Source: an uncultured Fusobacterium sp.
GTDB lineage: Bacteria; Fusobacteriota; Fusobacteriia; Fusobacteriales; Fusobacteriaceae
Assembly: GCA_900545035.1 (NCBI GenBank)
Contig: UQXM01000088.1
Location: 1-7,605, forward strand
Length of the DNA stretch: 7,605 nucleotides
Direction: 5' to 3'
The position numbers and the translations under genes were made by a program. This document shows positions 5,139 to 7,605 of the stretch, one piece after another. The stretch's first letter is position 1. Each line of letters starts with the position of its first letter. Below the pieces are notes generated by a model. That model saw nothing but the letters and a program-made list of their open reading frames with translations, was not told the origin of the DNA and made no database searches.

Positions 5139-6592
5139 ATACAAAAATGATAAGATATGTTACGGGATATATCTTAAAACTTGAGGCAGGATTTCTTGTT
5201 CTTCCTCTTTTCATCAGTTTTTATATGCACGAAAGTACTGTTATGCATAAATCTTATATGGGTGCAATAATTCTTCTTGGAATTTTCGGATTTCTTCTTT
5301 CGGGAAAAATTCCGTCAAATCAGAAGATGTATGCAAAAGAGGGACTTTTTATAGTTTCTGTGTCGTGGATACTGCTTTCGTTTTTCGGAGCACTGCCTTT
5401 TGTTTTTTCGGGATATATTCCTTCAATAATAGACGCATTTTTTGAAACTGTAAGCGGATTTACAACCACAGGAGCAAGTATTCTTACAAATGTGGAGGCT
5501 CTTCCGAATTCACTTCTTTTTTGGAGAAGCTTCACTCACCTTGTGGGAGGAATGGGAGTTCTTGTTTTGGCTCTTGCAATTCTGCCGAAAAACAGCAATC
5601 AAGCTCTTCATCTTATGAAAGCTGAAGTTCCCGGACCTACTTTTGGAAAATTTGTTGCCAAGATGAGTTATAATTCAAGAATTTTGTATATTATTTATCT
5701 TGCAATGACAGGAATTCTTACTCTTGTCCTTACTCTTGAGGGAATGCCTCTTTTTGACTCCGTTCTCCATGCTTTCGGAACAGCGGGAACGGGAGGATTT
5801 GGAATCAAAAATAACAGTATAGCATTTTATAACAGTTCTGTCATTGATTATACAATCGGTATAGGAATGCTTATGTTCAGTCTGAATTTTAATCTTTACT
5901 ATATTTTGATTATGGGAAATATAAAACAATTTTTTAAAAGTGAAGAAATGAGATGGTTTTTGGGAATAGTTTTTCTTTCAATCATATTTATCTGTATAAA
6001 TATTTATCCTTTATACAATAATATTTTCCGTATGGTAAGAGATGTTTTCTTTACTGTGGCTTCAATTGTATCAACAACAGGATATGCCACAGCAGACTTT
6101 GACAAATGGCCTCTGTTTTCAAAAATAATTCTTTTGTTTCTGATGTTTATGGGAGGATGTGCAGGCTCAACGGCAGGGGGACTGAAAGTTTCAAGAGCTG
6201 TTATTTTTATGAAATCTGCCATAAGAGAATTTAAAAAACTCGGAAATATAAACAGAATTGTCAGTCTTAAAATGGAGGGAAAAACAGTTTCCAAAGATTT
6301 AATGGAAAGTATTTCAAGTTATCTTATAGTATATATCGGAGTATTTGTAACTATACTTTTAATTATATCTTTTTCTGTGTCAGATTTGGATGCAGCTTTC
6401 AGTGCAGTGGCGGCAACATTTAATAATATTGGTCCCGGATTTGAAATATTCGGACCTACATCAAATTATTCTTCATTGACACCGATTAATAAAATTGTTT
6501 TGTCTTTCAGTATGCTTTTGGGAAGACTTGAAATATTCCCTGTGCTGATTTTATTTTCACCAAAGATTTATAAAAAAATCTCCGCCGATTAA
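5135..6592 (+). CDS. trkH: Trk potassium-uptake channel subunit TrkH
   Basis: This is an inner-membrane K+-translocating subunit of the SKT superfamily, 485 aa, close to the usual length for TrkH. Its four pore repeats are visible: SGFTTTGAS (107-115), TAGTGGFGI (216-224), STTGYATADF (313-322) and FNNIGPGFEIFG (429-440); the conserved filter glycines are Gly113, Gly220, Gly316 and Gly433. The stretch GGCAGSTAGGLKVSR (340-354) is the intramembrane gating loop, and Arg464 in LLGRLEIFP is the conserved basic residue of the last helix. Multiple hydrophobic helices span the rest (for example 13-30, 42-56, 70-93, 183-200, 273-291, 395-413). The ATG overlaps the trkA stop as ATGA, with GGAG at 5124-5127 inside trkA, so translation is coupled. 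The stop codon lies in the loop of the terminator hairpin. The protein looks intact. Confidence 0.95.
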   Translation: MNTKMIRYVTGYILKLEAGFLVLPLFISFYMHESTVMHKSYMGAIILLGIFGFLLSGKIPSNQKMYAKEGLFIVSVSWILLSFFGALPFVFSGYIPSIIDAFFETVSGFTTTGASILTNVEALPNSLLFWRSFTHLVGGMGVLVLALAILPKNSNQALHLMKAEVPGPTFGKFVAKMSYNSRILYIIYLAMTGILTLVLTLEGMPLFDSVLHAFGTAGTGGFGIKNNSIAFYNSSVIDYTIGIGMLMFSLNFNLYYILIMGNIKQFFKSEEMRWFLGIVFLSIIFICINIYPLYNNIFRMVRDVFFTVASIVSTTGYATADFDKWPLFSKIILLFLMFMGGCAGSTAGGLKVSRAVIFMKSAIREFKKLGNINRIVSLKMEGKTVSKDLMESISSYLIVYIGVFVTILLIISFSVSDLDAAFSAVAATFNNIGPGFEIFGPTSNYSSLTPINKIVLSFSMLLGRLEIFPVLILFSPKIYKKISAD

Positions 6593-6607
6593 GGCAGAGA
6601 TTTTTTT
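6572..6607. terminator. Bidirectional intrinsic terminator between trkH and the CoA-transferase gene
   Basis: Seven A, TCTC, C and GCC (6572-6586) pair with GGC, A, GAGA and seven T (6593-6607) around loop GATTAA, with one internal C/A mismatch. Because both flanks are A-run/T-run, the hairpin works in either direction: it follows trkH on the plus strand and lies 14 bases past the CoA-transferase stop on the minus strand. The trkH stop TAA (6590-6592) sits in the loop, so the last trkH codons form the left arm. Confidence 0.9.
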
Positions 6608-6621
6608 ATTTTAATTGTTTT

Positions 6622-7605
6622 TTATTTTTTCCAAATTCCTAATTTTTTAGCTTCTTCAATAAGTTCTTCTCTGAATTGAGGGTGTGCTATGCTGATTAAA
6701 GCTTCTGCTCTTTCCCAACCTGATTTTCCTTTCAGATTTACTTTTCCGTATTCAGTTACTACATATTGAACATTGGCTCTTGTGTCTGTTACGATAGAAC
6801 CTGTTTCAAGCATAGGTCTTATTCTTGATTTCAGTTGTCCGTCTTTTGTTTTGTAAGTTGATGATAAGCAGATGAAAGTTTTTCCGCCTTTTGATAAGTA
6901 TGCTCCAAGAACGAAGTCTAATTGTCCTCCCGCACCACTTATATGTTTTGACCCTGCACTTTCAGCATTTACTTGTCCGAAAAGGTCAATATCAACAGCA
7001 TTGTTTATAGATATAAATTTATCTATTGAAGAGATTACTCTTACATCGTTTACATAATCAACAGGTGCAGCCATTATTTCAGGATTGTTGTTTAAGTATT
7101 CATACATTTCTGCTCCTCCGGCAGCGAATGTAAATGTTTGTCTGAATCTGTCTATATTCTTTTTAGCTCCTGTAACTTTTCCTGCTTTTGCCATTTCTAC
7201 GAAAGAGTCAACATACATTTCTGAGTGAACACTTAAATCTTTTAAATCAGATTTTGCAATAAGAGAACCAACAGCAGTAGGCATTGCTCCGATTCCCAAT
7301 TGGATACAGCATCCGTCTGAAAGTTCTTCAACAATAAGCTCTGCAACTTTCATATCCACTTCTGATGGAGTAGGTGCCGGTAAAATTCCTAAAGGAGGGT
7401 TGTTTCCTTCTATAACCATATCTACTTTTGAAATATGTATGCAGTGTTCTTGTCCTCCCTGACATACAGGCATATTTTTGTTTACTTCCACTATTACAGT
7501 TTTAGCCATTTCACAAACAGCTGTCATGTGAGAAGGGCTTACACTGAAATTGAAAAATCCATGTTCGTCCATTGGAGTTGCTTGGAATACAGCCACATCA
7601 ACTTT
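6622..7605 (-). CDS. Acetyl-CoA hydrolase/transferase family (Cat1/4-hydroxybutyrate or butyryl CoA-transferase-like), 5' end missing
   Basis: This is the C-terminal ~327 residues of a cytoplasmic CoA-transferase that exchanges CoA between short-chain acyl-CoA and a free acid such as acetate. The frame stays open to the window edge (KVD before VAVFQATPMDEHGFFNF), and that stretch is internal family sequence, so the GTG at 7596 is not the start; roughly 110 N-terminal residues are missing if the protein is about 435 aa. Recognisable parts are QLGIGAMPTAV, VHSEMYVDSF (the Glu codon at 7219-7221 is the likely catalytic residue, placed by its ~200-residue distance from the C-terminus as in 4-hydroxybutyrate CoA-transferase), DLFGQVNAES, and SGAGGQLDFVLGA...SKGGK (6880-6945), which contributes to CoA binding. 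Butyryl-CoA:acetate, 4-hydroxybutyrate and succinyl/propionyl-CoA transferases share these motifs, so the substrate is undecided. It is convergent with trkH and shares its terminator. Confidence 0.85.
   Translation of the reverse strand, partial: KVDVAVFQATPMDEHGFFNFSVSPSHMTAVCEMAKTVIVEVNKNMPVCQGGQEHCIHISKVDMVIEGNNPPLGILPAPTPSEVDMKVAELIVEELSDGCCIQLGIGAMPTAVGSLIAKSDLKDLSVHSEMYVDSFVEMAKAGKVTGAKKNIDRFRQTFTFAAGGAEMYEYLNNNPEIMAAPVDYVNDVRVISSIDKFISINNAVDIDLFGQVNAESAGSKHISGAGGQLDFVLGAYLSKGGKTFICLSSTYKTKDGQLKSRIRPMLETGSIVTDTRANVQYVVTEYGKVNLKGKSGWERAEALISIAHPQFREELIEEAKKLGIWKK

Noticed and set aside
1..7605. CRISPR array, tRNA/rRNA, insertion sequence or phage attachment site
   Set aside because: No regularly spaced repeats, cloverleaf-like elements, transposase or integrase reading frames or terminal inverted repeats were seen on either strand.

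Overview
Most of this window (about 1126-7605) looks like chromosome from a low-GC anaerobe of the Fusobacterium type. The signs are an outer-membrane beta-barrel protein of the FomA-like kind, a methionine gamma-lyase, an AT-rich trkA-trkH potassium-uptake pair and a Cat1-type CoA-transferase of fermentative acid metabolism. AGA dominates arginine codons and the spacers are very AT-rich. The first ~1060 bases differ: they carry a sufC-sufB pair of the short type common in Clostridia (Lachnospiraceae-like), with visibly higher GC (30/60 at 841-900 against 15/60 at 4501-4560, counted by eye). Either a transferred block or, at least as likely, an artificial join in a metagenomic contig lies at roughly 1047-1125.

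Layout. On the minus strand are the 5' part of sufB (1-310, cut by the window edge), sufC (300-1046, overlapping sufB), a tiny ORF with a very strong ribosome binding site that runs into the sufC start (1013-1087), the porin's terminator (1126-1154), the porin (1190-2128) with promoter and a 5'-UTR dyad, and megL (2320-3510) with its promoter. A 242-bp divergent spacer (3511-3752) holds back-to-back promoters and a 20-bp palindrome. On the plus strand follow trkA (3753-5138) and trkH (5135-6592), coupled through an ATGA overlap. They end in a symmetrical hairpin that also faces the convergent CoA-transferase gene (6622-7605, minus, 5' end beyond the window). No gene-free stretch exceeds 300 bases.

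How the genes work. SufC and the SufB-like protein form a minimal Fe-S cluster assembly ATPase/scaffold. MegL splits methionine or homocysteine to a 2-oxoacid, ammonia and a thiol. TrkA gates the TrkH potassium channel according to bound nucleotide. The CoA-transferase moves CoA between short-chain acids. Apart from trkA-trkH and sufC-sufB these are independent units. I see no undescribed multigene system. The items most worth a second look are the composition break, the palindrome between megL and trkA, and the dyad at the predicted porin transcription start.
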